64,000 nt of DNA, from NCBI GenBank assembly GCA_946565805.1, contig CAMNWO010000009.1:1-64000 (forward strand). The letters are read 5' to 3'. This DNA is from an uncultured Clostridium sp. GTDB lineage: Bacteria; Bacillota; Clostridia; TANB77; CAG-508. Below, piece after piece: positions 9,468 through 19,067 of the stretch (position 1 is its first letter; each line of letters opens with the position of its first letter). The notes beneath the pieces were generated by a model. The model saw nothing but the letters and a program-made list of their open reading frames with translations. It did not search any database and had not been told where the DNA came from. The position numbers were made by a program, and so were the translations under genes.

Positions 9468-10527
9468 TTAAAAATCAAAATCTAAATAAGCATATTTTTC
9501 TGTTTTAAAGTTTCTTACTTTTTCAATATCTTGTTTCGCTTGTTTTGATAGATCACTAATTCTAACAAATTTATCTTTTTGTCTTACCAATGGATTAATG
9601 TAACGAATTTTGGGGTTCATAATACTCACACAATAACAATTATCTATTGGTTCTTTGCTTTGTTTGATTTCAGTTGCCTTTCTCCAAATTTCAAAATTCT
9701 TTGCAATATTATCTTCTTTGCAATTTTCAATCTTTTCGATTACTTCTTTTTCTGATAAATTATACAAATCCTTTATCGTAATTAAGCCTTTTTCAGCCAT
9801 TTTCTTCATGATGTCTGCTAAAAATTGCATCGAATATTTAGTTCTGTTTTCAATATACTCTTTTGCTAATTTTTGCATACCATGTACAAATTTTTCAGCT
9901 ATTGGTAAGTCCTTAAATACTAATTCTGGTATTCCTTCTTCGTTGGTTCCGAATTTCAATATTTTGATATATTTCTCTTATTTCTTCTAAATCCCAATCA
10001 GCAAATACTGCTCCTAAATTATTCGCCAATGTATATTCTAGTCTATCACTTGATAGTTGTGGGGTATCATTATCAGCAATTGGATATTTATGATAGTCCT
10101 CAACTTCTTCAACCGTTATCCCATCTTTTTTTAGCAACGCCATAATTTCTTTGCTTTCTTTTATCATATAGGTTGTTAGTTCTTCTGTGGACTCCTGCGT
10201 TTCATAATCTCCATTCATAAAATCAACTGCATGCTTAAACGCAGGAGTTGCTATGTCATGGAATAGTCCTGCTAAAGTTTGTTTTTTGTCTTTTGTAAAA
10301 TTCCATACAATTAAGGCTACACCTATACTATGGGCTAAACTAGAATACCAAAATACGTTTTTAAACATTTTGGAATAAATGGTTCCACAGGTTGTACTGA
10401 TTTGAGCCTGTTTTTGCATTCTTGGGGTTTCGATGTACTCGTTCAAAAATTCTGGTATTCCTTCTGGTGATAATATTTTATAGTATTCTTGTATTTGTGG
10501 ATTTAAGGTTTCAATATAATTTTTCAT
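9468..10527 (-). CDS. HD-domain hydrolase, read through one CGG +1 shift
   Basis: The sequence holds AHSIGVALIVWNF, LAGLFHDIATPAFKHAVDF and SSDRLEYTL, giving the H...HD...D pattern of metal-dependent HD phosphohydrolases. It is split at 9948-9951. Skipping the C of CGGA joins the HD half to a second half (GTNEEGIPELVF to YAYLDFDF) and gives 352 aa with one stop. In zero frame the protein would end soon after the HD core with an Arg-rich tail (RNQRRRNTR), which is typical of a wrong frame. The substrate is unknown; nucleotide or phosphomonoester are options. Confidence 0.75.
9948..9951 (-). other. CGGA +1 frameshift site, HD hydrolase
   Basis: ATT then CGGA. Zero frame gives Arg-Asn-Gln-Arg-Arg-Arg and a stop. 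Skipping the C gives GGA ACC AAC GAA GAA GGA ATA, Gly-Thr-Asn-Glu-Glu-Gly-Ile, and leads into the 160-residue continuation. Confidence 0.8.
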
Positions 10528-10634
10528 TTTTTACTCCTGTTTTTAATTACTTCTATTATAAATTTTATATTATGTTTCTTCATTTGTCAACTTTGATATA
10601 GATTGTTTTCTTATAAGAAAATGCTCATTTTAAA

Positions 10635-10672
10635 GGGATAGATAAAAATTTATTGCATTTTTATCTACCCCT
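10635..10672 (-). terminator. Hairpin terminator after the DUF4236 gene
   Basis: GGATAGATAAAAA and TTTTTATCTACC pair across a loop of about nine bases between the DUF4236 stop and the HD gene. The T run is short, so this may be a weak or bidirectional terminator. Confidence 0.55.
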
Positions 10673-10690
10673 TCATTTCTACTTGTACAA

Positions 10691-10867
10691 TTACTTCTTT
10701 TTCAAAGATGTTCTATAAATCACACCGTTTCCTAAATTGACAGTCATTCTTCCTTTCGAGTTGATTGTAATTTTCCCTACTTTCAAACTGACTGAAACGC
10801 CACTTTTGCTGATATTTACAAAAGTGTTTTTTCCAATTTTAATCCGTTTTCGATAGCTTATTCCCAT
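10691..10867 (-). CDS. DUF4236 small protein
   Basis: 58 aa. MGISYRKRIKIG followed by NISKSGVSVSLKVG matches the DUF4236 signature (basic N terminus, then a ...ISKSG... beta motif). The ATG follows GGAGACAGCGAT. Codon 8 is an in-frame CGG (10844-10846) preceded by AAA. A +1 shift here would hit a stop within about ten codons and destroy the conserved ISKSG part, so this CGG must be read without a shift. That makes it a key exception to the frameshift pattern. Function unknown. Confidence 0.8.
   Translation of the reverse strand: MGISYRKRIKIGKNTFVNISKSGVSVSLKVGKITINSKGRMTVNLGNGVIYRTSLKKK
10844..10846 (-). other. In-frame CGG that does not shift (AAA CGG ATT)
   Basis: The family motif continues in zero frame on both sides, so this codon must be read as a single residue, presumably Arg. 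Confidence 0.8.
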
Positions 10868-10981
10868 ATCGCTGTCTCCTTTCAAAAAGATAAATGTACT
10901 TGTTTCTCTCTTATCACAAGAGAATTTACACTGAAAAACTTTCTTATATATTAGCATATTTTACATAAATTCGCAAGTAAA

Positions 10982-11016
10982 AAGGAGTAATCAAGAATTT
11001 TCCTGATTACTCTTTT
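10982..11016 (-). terminator. Terminator after the 96-aa hypothetical gene
   Basis: GAGTAATCA and TGATTACTC form a stem just downstream of the stop at 11027, flanked by A and T runs on the two strands. Confidence 0.75.
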
Positions 11017-11026
11017 TCTTTAAAAC

Positions 11027-11317
11027 TTACGCTTCTAACAAATTTTGTATTCTGCACTTTACTGTCTCAATAGCATATTGATAATCTACCAAATTAAACT
11101 TTTCCAATTTGTTAGCCTCATAAATCATATCAATTTGCTCTTGAAGTTTCGTAACATATCGTCTTTCTTCCAAAATACGCACTTGTTCCATAGGATTGTC
11201 TGTTTTCTTCAAATTTAACCGTTTGTTTCTTTCATACTTAGAATACAGCTGATTAATAGAGTTACGTAATTTTTCATAAACCATTTCTCTTGTGATGTCA
11301 ATTACATAGTCAGACAT
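11027..11317 (-). CDS. Small hypothetical protein, 96 aa
   Basis: I do not recognise it. It is charged, probably mostly helical, with no membrane segment (motif MVYEKLRNSINQLYSKYE near the N terminus and a Glu/Lys-rich middle). An AGGAGGAATC site precedes the ATG. It contains an in-frame CGG at 11219-11221 (AAA CGG TTA) where a +1 shift would give GGT TAA and an immediate stop, so the CGG is read in zero frame. Both sides look coding. Confidence 0.7.
   Translation of the reverse strand: MSDYVIDITREMVYEKLRNSINQLYSKYERNKRLNLKKTDNPMEQVRILEERRYVTKLQEQIDMIYEANKLEKFNLVDYQYAIETVKCRIQNLLEA
11219..11221 (-). other. In-frame CGG that does not shift (AAA CGG TTA)
   Basis: A shift would create a stop in the next codon, while zero frame continues for about 60 well-formed residues. 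Confidence 0.75.
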
Positions 11318-11420
11318 AAGATTCCTCCTTTAATTATTTCTAAGTTTGTATTTACATTACTATGCTATTATAGCATACTTTGTTTTTATATTCAATCTAA
11401 AATATTAAAAATTATTTTAT

Positions 11421-11468
11421 AGATGTGTCCCTAATTGCTCCAAAAGGAGCAAAAGGAAACGTCCCTAT
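11421..11468 (-). repeat. GTGTCCCTAA 3'-end repeat, copy 1
   Basis: One of three near-identical elements, each starting right after the stop of a minus-strand gene. It contains GCTCCTTTTGGAGC, a short perfect hairpin, between the conserved arms GGGACGTTTC and AGGGACACATCT. This copy follows polC. Confidence 0.8.
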
Positions 11469-14400
11469 TTACCCAAATAGGCTCATTTGGTTGCTTTGGC
11501 TCATTCCTTCTAAACAGCCAAAGGATTTTAATAAATCTGTTACAGAGTTTCCTACTTTGGAACGTATTTTTAGGTCATCGATTGACATGAATTTTCCTTC
11601 TTCTCTTGCTTTTGCTATTCCTTGTGCTGCTACGGTTCCTAGTCCTGGTATACTGTTTAGCGGAGGACGTATTCCTCCTTCTTCCACAATAAATTTGGTT
11701 GCGTCTGATTGGTATAAGTCCATTGGCAAGAAGTTATATCCTCTTTCATACATTTCTAATACTAGTTCTAGAATGGCATACATGTTTTTGTCTTTGACGG
11801 TTGCTGCGTTTCCTTGTAAGTCGATTTCTTTCATTTTGTTTTTTACTTTTTCTTTTCCAAATATCATGCATTCACTGTCAAATTCGTCTGCTCTAATGGA
11901 GAAGTAGGATGCATAATAGGCTAATGGCTCATGTACTTTGAACCACGCAATTCGAAAGGCATTGGTTACATAGGCTGCTGCATGGGCTTTCGGGAACATG
12001 TATTTTATTTTTTCACAGGATTTGATATACCATTCTGGTACATTGTGTTCTTTCATTAAGGCTACATATTCTGCCCATTTTGCTGGGTCTTTTAAGGCTT
12101 TTCCTTTACGTACTGTCTCCATGATTTTGAAGGCTGGGTTTGGTGGTAATCCTTGTTTGATTAAGTATATCATAATGTCGTCTCGACAACAAATGGCATC
12201 TTGTAAGGTTACCGTTCCTGCTTCGATTAAGCTTTGTGCATTTCCTAGCCACACATCAGTTCCATGGGATAGTCCTGATATTCTAATTAGTTCATCAAAT
12301 GTGGTTGGTCTGGTGTCTACTAACATTCCTCTTACGAATTTGGTTCCAAATTCCGGCACACCAAAGCTTCCTACTTCTGAGTGAATTTGTTCTGACGTTA
12401 CGCCTAGTGCTTTGGTTGAACTAAAGATTGACATGGTGTCTTTATCATCTAATGGTACTTTGGTTGGGTCAATTCCAGTAATGTCTTGTAACATTCTTAT
12501 CATGGTCGGATCGTCGTGCCCTAGTATGTCTAGTTTTAATAAGTTTTGGTCGATAGAGTGGTAATCAAAGTGGGTGGTTACAATATCAGAGTTTGGGTCA
12601 TCTGCAGGATGTTGTACTGGACAAAATTCATAAATTTCTCTTCCCTTTGGTACAACAATAATTCCTCCTGGGTGTTGTCCAGTCGTTCTTTTGATTCCTG
12701 TACATCCTCCTGCTAATCTTTGGGTTTCTGCACGATTAATTGGTATATGTCTTTCTTCAAAGTATTTTTTTACATAACCAAATGCCGTTTTGTCTGCTAT
12801 GGTTCCTATGGTTCCTGCTTTAAAGGTTGTTCCTTTTCCAAAGATGACTTCTGTATAACGGTGTGCTTTTGCTTGGTATTCTCCTGAGAAGTTTAAGTCG
12901 ATGTCTGGTTCTTTGTCTCCGGTTAAATCCTAAGAAGGTCTCAAACGGAATATCCATTCCGTCTTTTGCTAATTTGTGTCCACATTTTGGACAGTCTTTA
13001 TCTGGTAAGTCAAATCCATTTTTGTATCCATAGTCTGTAAAGTCTGAATATTTGCAATTTGGGCATCGATAATGGGCTGGCAAAGAATTTACTTCTGTAA
13101 TTCCTGTCATGTTGGCTGCAAAAGACGAACCAACAGAACCTCTAGATCCAACTATATAGCCATCTTCATTCGATTTCCACACTAGTTTTTGAGCAATGAT
13201 GTACATTACGGAAAATCCATTTCGAATAATGGAGTCTAGTTCTTTGTCTAATCTATCTTGTACAATTTCTGGCAATGGGTCTCCATATAATTCGTGTGCT
13301 TTTTCATAAGCAATATCTTTAATGGTTTGCTCACATCCTGGTATATGTGGTGGACATTTTTCTGGCGAAATTGGACTGATTCTATCACACATATCAGAAA
13401 TCAAATTGGTATTGGTTACTACTACTTCATAGGCCTTTTCTTTTCCTAAGTAGCTGAATTCTTCTAACATTTCTTCTGTCGTTCTTAAGTATAATGGTGC
13501 TTGGTTATCGCTATCTGCATACCCTTGTCCTGCTTCTAAGATACGTCTATATACTTCATCTTGTGGATCCATAAAGTGAACATCACAGGTTGCTACAACT
13601 GGTTTATTTAGTTTTTCTCCTAAGTCTACAATTTTTCGGTTAATATCTCGCAAAGCTTCTTCGTCTTTTACAATTTCTTTTCGAATCAAGAACTGATTAT
13701 TTCCTGTTGGTTGTATTTCTAAGTAGTCATAGTCATTGGCTATTGTTTCAATTTCTTCATCTGTTTTTCCGAAGTTCAATGGCTTGGTATAATTCTCCCG
13801 CTTCACAAGCACTTCCGTAAAATTAATCCTTCTGAATATTTTTTGTATAAACTCTTTAAAATTCTAGGTTTTCTATAAAAATAATGCAAGTGAGAAAGTG
13901 ATACTAATTTATATAAGTTCTTTAATCCTACATAATTTTTTGCCAAAATGATAGCATGATAGGTTTTTAATTTTTTATATTCTTCTTTTTTCGCTTCTTC
14001 CGTACTGCTTACTTGGTCTATGTCATCTACGGTTTTTGCCCCACGTTTTTTTAGCATATCCATCATAACGTTAAATACTTTAACAGTTGTATCTACATCG
14101 TCTAATGCTCTATGAGCCACTTCTACTTTAATGCCTAAATTTTCAGCAATTTTTCCTAGTTTATATTTTTTATAGTCTGGAAATAAATCTTTGGCTAAAC
14201 TTAAAGTATCTAAATAGGTGTAGTCAAATTCATATCCTAATATTTTCGCATTTTGCTTTAAAAATCCCATATCAAATGGTGCATTATGAGCTACTAAAAC
14301 AGAACCTTTGATAAATTCTAGTATTTTTGGAAATACTTGTTCAATCGTTTCTGCATCTTTTACCATATCATCTGTTATGTTAGTAACTTCGGTTACTCTT

Positions 14401-16259
14401 TGTGGTATGTGTTTTTCTGGATTTACAAAACAGCTAAATTGGTCGATGACTTCTCCCTCTTTGACTTTCATAATTCCTACTTCTGTGATTTTTTCTGTGG
14501 TTGCTGAAAATCCTGTTGTTTCTAAGTCTAGTACACAATAGGTCGTATCTATTTCTTGTCCTTTACTATTAGTCACAACTGCGTTTTTGTCTGGAGCTAA
14601 ATAGGCTTCTACTCCATATAAAATTTTCATATCTGGATTGTCATATCCCAACATTTTGTGGGCTTCTGGAAAGGCTTGTACGACTCCATGGTCTGTAATG
14701 GCAATGGATTTCATGCCCCATTTCATGGCTCTTTTGATTAGGTCTTTGGCTGATGTCATAGCATCCATTTGACTCATTTGGGTATGCATGTGTAATTCTA
14801 CTCTCTTTACTTGCGCTTCGTCTTGTCTGGTTTCTTTTTTTAGTCCTGTTTCCATTTCTACAATGGTATTTGCCATAACGGTTAGTTCATTTGAAAAACT
14901 ATCCATTTGTGCGGTTCCTGCAACCATGATGCCTTTCGCACTTTGAATTCTTTTCATACTTCTTTTGGCTTTTTCCTTGTCCAAAAAGGCTTTACAAGTG
15001 ATGGTACTAGTTCCATCATATAAATCAAAACTAAATAGGGTTTTTCCTGATTTTAAAGTTCTATCTTCTGTAAAGATAACTTCCCCTTGTAAGGCTACTC
15101 TTCCATCATCCACTCCTAAGTCTTCGACTTTTACTAATGGGTCTGTTATATTAGGTGAACTTCCTAATATTAATGGGGTATCTTCTATTTCATCTTCACT
15201 TGGTAATTCTGGTAAATTATTATCACTTATTTCGACAATTGTATTTACCATTACTGTTACATCTCCTGCATAGTTATCCAACTGTGCTTTACCAGTTGCT
15301 TTGATGGCTTTGGCTTGACTGATTTTTTCTTCGATTTCTTTTCCTTCGTTGTAATCTTTTCCAAAGGATTTACAGGTAATCGTTCCTGTTCCATCGTATA
15401 AATCAAAAATTATCATTCCTTTTCCTGATTTGGTTTCTCTTACATTGATGGTTACTAGCCTTCCTTCTAAGGTAACTCTTCCATCATTTGCTGTAATTTC
15501 TTTGATTTTTACATTTTTTTCTTTGGCTCTTGATGGTTTTCCCATGATATATTCTTGTTCTTCTACCATTTCTGGCATTAGCATTTCTTCGTCTGGAATA
15601 TAGCCTTCTATATCTGTTGGTGGTGCATAATCTGGATCATGGTATTCTGGTACTGATGTTGCTGTTACCAACTCTTCGTTTTCTCTTTCCTTTTGTTGAC
15701 GGTTTTCTTCTATATGGGCTATAATTTGTGCCTCTTGCTTTTGAATGCTCTCGCGCATTTCTTTCATAGCATTACTTGATAGTTTTTCGGTAATGTCAAT
15801 TGCATATTCCTGTCCAAATAAATTCTTGATCGTTTTTTGTAATTCTTTATCTGTTTTTTTGGCTCTTAAAAATTCGGCTCCTTTGATGTGCATTTGAATG
15901 TATATCGTATTCTCTTTTACTTCTACATCACTTTTTAGCAATAGCATGGGTTTGGCTAATGGATATTTATGTGACATATAGGCTATGATGTTTTTCCATT
16001 CGTCTTTTATGGATTTCTTTTCTACTTTTTCATGGTATTGTATTTCAATATCAATGTATTCAAATTTAAATCTTTCTTTTAGAAAGTTCTCAAAATACCA
16101 TGTTTCTTTGATTTCTATATATTCATCTAAATATAAAATAACTTGTAAGGTGTTTGTTTTTTTGATAACGTTTAAGCCTCTTACTTCTGCATATTTTATA
16201 TTGGCATTGGTTTTATAATCACTAAATATTTCTCCTACCTTTTTTGTTTTTTCTGACAT
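11469..16259 (-). CDS. polC: DNA polymerase III alpha subunit, Gram-positive PolC, read through three CGG +1 shifts
   Basis: The replicative polymerase of low-GC Gram-positives. Rejoined at 13814-13817, 13768-13771 and 12918-12921 it gives 1595 aa ending MSLFG. Order: N-terminal domain; a first OB fold at about 250-345; a second, clearly duplicated OB fold at about 376-472; PHP start [14 protein letters not shown] at about 487; proofreading exonuclease with VLDLETTG at about 577 and VAHNAPFD; then the rest of PHP, the zinc module ([18 protein letters not shown]) and the polymerase core with [12 protein letters not shown]. Usual PolC length is near 1430-1450, so the extra OB fold explains the excess. 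The three shifts sum to three bases, so the last segment is back in the first frame. Without them no polymerase domain is made. Confidence 0.93.
12918..12921 (-). other. CGGA +1 frameshift site 3 in polC
   Basis: AAC then CGGA. Skipping the C restores [19 protein letters not shown], the palm motif that carries the catalytic Asp pair (DID). In zero frame the text becomes [10 protein letters not shown] and ends. Confidence 0.9.
13768..13771 (-). other. CGGA +1 frameshift site 2 in polC
   Basis: CTT then CGGA, 46 bases after site 1. Skipping the C gives [17 protein letters not shown], the normal PolC continuation. Without it the frame ends four codons later. Confidence 0.88.
13814..13817 (-). 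other. CGGA +1 frameshift site 1 in polC
   Basis: TTA then CGGA. Skipping the C gives [18 protein letters not shown], a hallmark PolC segment. Zero frame gives RKCL and a stop. The 15-codon bridge to site 2 exists only in this shifted frame. Confidence 0.9.
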
Positions 16260-16339
16260 CCTTTTTCTCTCCTTCTTGTTGTTCGATTATATCACATTTT
16301 GTCGAAGGAGAAAAGCGAACAGATTAATTTTATTGATAA

Positions 16340-16382
16340 AAAAAGATACTACATTACTATTTTGTAGTGTCTTTTTTTATCA
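16340..16382. terminator. Terminator after the prepilin-like gene
   Basis: AAAAAAGATACTACA and TTGTAGTGTCTTTTTTT form a stem with A and T tails, so it could act in both directions. Confidence 0.8.
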
Positions 16383-16384
16383 TA

Positions 16385-17596
16385 TTAATACACCCCTGTT
16401 CCTCTACATTTTCGACAGGTGTGGGAACCAATGTTAGGATTTCCTTGTTCATAACTTTTTTGATGGGAACAACTATAAGTCCTTTTCATAATACTACTGT
16501 CTGAGTAGCCACATAGCCAACAATGTCCTATCAGTTTTGTAGTAGAATTTTTAGTTCCACTTATACACTTCGAACAGCTATAACTTGTTGTTCCTTGCGC
16601 TTGATAACCAAGTGGATTATATGTACATATACCTGTTCCTAAACAAACCTCACATTTAACTATTGCAGATACCTCTGATGATTCAATTTCATTTCCTACT
16701 TTGTCTACTGCTTTCATTTTGAAGGTATATTCTGTACCCATTGTTAAATTTTCAAAGGTATAGCTTGTTCCTTCTTGTCCTGCAGTTGGTTCCCATGTAA
16801 CTCCATTGTCTTTACTAAAATAGTATTTACCAATCCCACTACATCCATAAGAATTTGTTGCCTCTTCATCTACTGTACTTCCTTCTAATTTTATATTTCT
16901 TCCGACCTGTGTTGCTGTTGGCGTAAAAACTTTTGGTGGTAATTTATCAATATTAGTTACATTAGCAGTTGCATATTCTCCTCCATTTTTCCCATTCCAT
17001 AATCTGGCATGAATTTTTCCATTTTTGTCCATAGTCACAGGTCTTGTGTAAATCTCCCATTTTTTTCCGTCATCAATTGAATATTGTAATGAATAACCTT
17101 CAATGATAGTTGTTATTGCTACTTCTATATTCTTATTGGTTAGGGTTTCTGGATTAATGGTAAAGGAAATATCTCCTTCCTCTAAATCTGGTACCAGTTC
17201 ACCTTCTTCTCCTACATATTTTACTTCATTTTCTACTATATCAAATACATACCCTTCCTTTGTTATAACTCGAATTTTTATTTCGTTTTTTCTTATTACT
17301 CTAGCCTCCTTCAAGGTGTCTTCTTTTTCGATTTCTTTTTTTATTTTATCTTCATATCGATCCATAAATTCCTTCGCACTTAGTTGTTCTAATATTTTTT
17401 CTGGTCTTATTTCCATTCCTAATAGTTCCAAAACCTCTTTATAGGTCGCTTTCTTCGTCTCTTCTCCTGCTATATTTGCTTTACTTAATAACCCATTTTG
17501 CCCTGTTAAAGTAGCAATACTTATTCCTGCTAAAATCAACAGTATAATTATTGTAATCACTAATGCTACTAATGTAATTCCTTTGTTTCTTGCCAT
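16385..17596 (-). CDS. Prepilin-leader secreted protein with Fn3-like region and Cys-rich tail
   Basis: 403 aa. The N terminus MARNKGITLVALVITIIILL is a type IV prepilin-type signal: short basic leader, Gly before the cleavage point, then one hydrophobic helix. I chose the ATG at 17596 because GGAGGAAAGAAAA precedes it. A beta-sandwich region follows (about 150-320), including a fibronectin-III-like stretch (TSYTFENLTMGTEYTFKMKA). The C terminus has at least six CxxC pairs (CEVCLGTGIC, CSKCISG, CWLCGY, CRKCRGTG), resembling a zinc-binding DnaJ-type motif, which is unusual outside the cytoplasm. It shares the leader with the FGE-like gene at 41.5 kb; a prepilin peptidase gene lies at 31 kb. 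Role unknown. Confidence 0.8.
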   Translation of the reverse strand: MARNKGITLVALVITIIILLILAGISIATLTGQNGLLSKANIAGEETKKATYKEVLELLGMEIRPEKILEQLSAKEFMDRYEDKIKKEIEKEDTLKEARVIRKNEIKIRVITKEGYVFDIVENEVKYVGEEGELVPDLEEGDISFTINPETLTNKNIEVAITTIIEGYSLQYSIDDGKKWEIYTRPVTMDKNGKIHARLWNGKNGGEYATANVTNIDKLPPKVFTPTATQVGRNIKLEGSTVDEEATNSYGCSGIGKYYFSKDNGVTWEPTAGQEGTSYTFENLTMGTEYTFKMKAVDKVGNEIESSEVSAIVKCEVCLGTGICTYNPLGYQAQGTTSYSCSKCISGTKNSTTKLIGHCWLCGYSDSSIMKRTYSCSHQKSYEQGNPNIGSHTCRKCRGTGVY

Positions 17597-17797
17597 TTTT
17601 CTTTCCTCCATTTTCTTCTGTTTCTAATAAAGATTTTATCAACTTAAAAGGAATTATGTCTATATGTTTTTACCATTAATATTTTTTATTATTTTGTAAC
17701 ACATTTTTCTCCACCACATATTATATATCATACAAAGGAAAACAACAAAAGAAAAATTAAATAAAAACATATTTCTTTATGGAAGGGGGTCTAGACT

Positions 17798-17914
17798 ATG
17801 CCAGAAAATAGAGGATGCGGTGGATTCGGATTTGGTGATGATTGTTGCTGGATTATAATCCTTATATTATTAATCTGTTGTTGTTGTGGTGGTAACAGAG
17901 GCGGATGTTGCTAA
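17798..17914 (+). CDS. Cys/Gly-rich microprotein, 38 aa
   Basis: A short plus-strand gene preceded by GGAAGGGGGT. It begins MPENRGCGGFGFGDDCCW, then has a hydrophobic stretch IIILILLI and ends with four consecutive Cys and a GGNRGGCC tail. This arrangement (Gly/Cys-rich plus one short hydrophobic segment) resembles the small YjcZ-like proteins of spore formers, but I cannot confirm the family. It is flanked by its own terminator and transcribed against both neighbours. Confidence 0.75.
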   Translation: MPENRGCGGFGFGDDCCWIIILILLICCCCGGNRGGCC

Positions 17915-17930
17915 TTTTAACAACATTTCT

Positions 17931-17966
17931 AAAAAGCGTGTAAGTTAATTCTTACACGCTTTTTTC
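17931..17966. terminator. Bidirectional terminator between the microprotein and nagZ
   Basis: AAAAAGCGTGTAAG and CTTACACGCTTTTTT pair across a short loop. It serves both converging genes. Confidence 0.88.
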
Positions 17967-19056
17967 ACTCTATATCACATAATTTTCTTATCCTTTTAAT
18001 CTCTTCATTTAGCTGATTTATTTCAATTCCCTCTGCTTTATTTTCGTCAGAAACATGATATTTTTCTTTCATTTTTACAATTCTTCTAACACTTCTATTA
18101 ATTCTGCCTTGTTTTATCTTCCCTTGTTCTACTAATTTTATAACCTTTTTTATTGCTTTTCTTTCTTCTTCCTGGTTAAAACGAAATACAATCACATCAT
18201 TTCCTGCTTGAAAAGCCTTTTTTAGTGCGAATTCTTCTCCATAAATAAATCGAATTGCTCTCATTTTTAAGTCGTCTGTAACAACTAATCCATTGTATCG
18301 ATATTTCTTTCTTAAGTATTTTCCAATAAACTTTCTAGATAACGAAGCTGGATACATTCCTGTTACATTTTTGATTAATAAGTGTCCTACTAAAATAGCT
18401 TCTGCTCCATTTTTAATTGCCTCTTCAAATGGATACATGTCCTCCTTTTCTAAGCTTTTCATTTTTTGTTTAATGATTGGTAAAAGATAATGTGAATCTT
18501 GTTTTGTCGCTCCATGCCCAGGAAAATGTTTAATAACCGATAAAATCCCTTCTTGTTGTAGTTTCTTCATAACAGCAATTCCATATTGGGCTACTTCTTC
18601 TTTTTTCTCGCCATAACATCGGTCCCCTAAGGCATGATTATTTTTAAATCGCTTCAAGTCTAATACTGGAGCAAAGTTAACATGATATCCCGATTGTTTC
18701 AATATTTTTCCAATTATCTCAGCCGATTTTTCTACTTCACTGATTCCTCCTTTTGTTGCAATTTGATTGGCAGATGGTAAATTTAAAATTTCTTTTGGCA
18801 TTCGATTAACTCTTCCGCCTTCTTGATCTATTGCAATCCACAATGGAATCCTATTTTCTTTATTTACTTCTTTTAGCTGGTTAATTAGATGCAACATTTC
18901 TTGGTAAGTATTAAAATTTTTTCGATATAAAATAATACCACCAACTTTATACTGTGTTATCATAGTTTTTATCCTTGGAGTTATATAGTTTGTATCCATC
19001 CCTATGATAATCATTTGTCCTACTTTTTCTTGTATTGACAATTCTTCTATTTTCAT
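17965..19056 (-). CDS. nagZ: Beta-N-acetylhexosaminidase, glycoside hydrolase family 3
   Basis: 363 aa. The GH3 NagZ signatures are present: AIDQEGGRVNR, then VIKHFPGHGATKQDSHYLLP (His-Asp pair of the NagZ catalytic loop), then VVTDDLKM with the nucleophile Asp. The family removes N-acetylglucosamine from peptidoglycan fragments. No signal peptide is seen, so it may act in the cytoplasm on recycled muropeptides. It starts 11 bases after the shifted-frame stop of the cadherin-like gene, with AGAGGG as ribosome binding site, so the two are probably cotranscribed. Confidence 0.9.
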   Translation of the reverse strand: MKIEELSIQEKVGQMIIIGMDTNYITPRIKTMITQYKVGGIILYRKNFNTYQEMLHLINQLKEVNKENRIPLWIAIDQEGGRVNRMPKEILNLPSANQIATKGGISEVEKSAEIIGKILKQSGYHVNFAPVLDLKRFKNNHALGDRCYGEKKEEVAQYGIAVMKKLQQEGILSVIKHFPGHGATKQDSHYLLPIIKQKMKSLEKEDMYPFEEAIKNGAEAILVGHLLIKNVTGMYPASLSRKFIGKYLRKKYRYNGLVVTDDLKMRAIRFIYGEEFALKKAFQAGNDVIVFRFNQEEERKAIKKVIKLVEQGKIKQGRINRSVRRIVKMKEKYHVSDENKAEGIEINQLNEEIKRIRKLCDIE

Positions 19057-19067
19057 ATTTCCCTCTT

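Noticed and set aside
13768..13817. Inteins or split genes with separate start codons
   Set aside because: The fragments overlap or abut with no extra sequence, and the internal starts (GTG, TTG) lack ribosome binding sites and cut conserved motifs.
11469..16259. polC, polA, murB and the others as ordinary pseudogenes
   Set aside because: Decay gives mixed insertions, deletions and stops. Here all breaks are one type at one codon, motifs are intact on both sides, and essential single-copy functions are affected.
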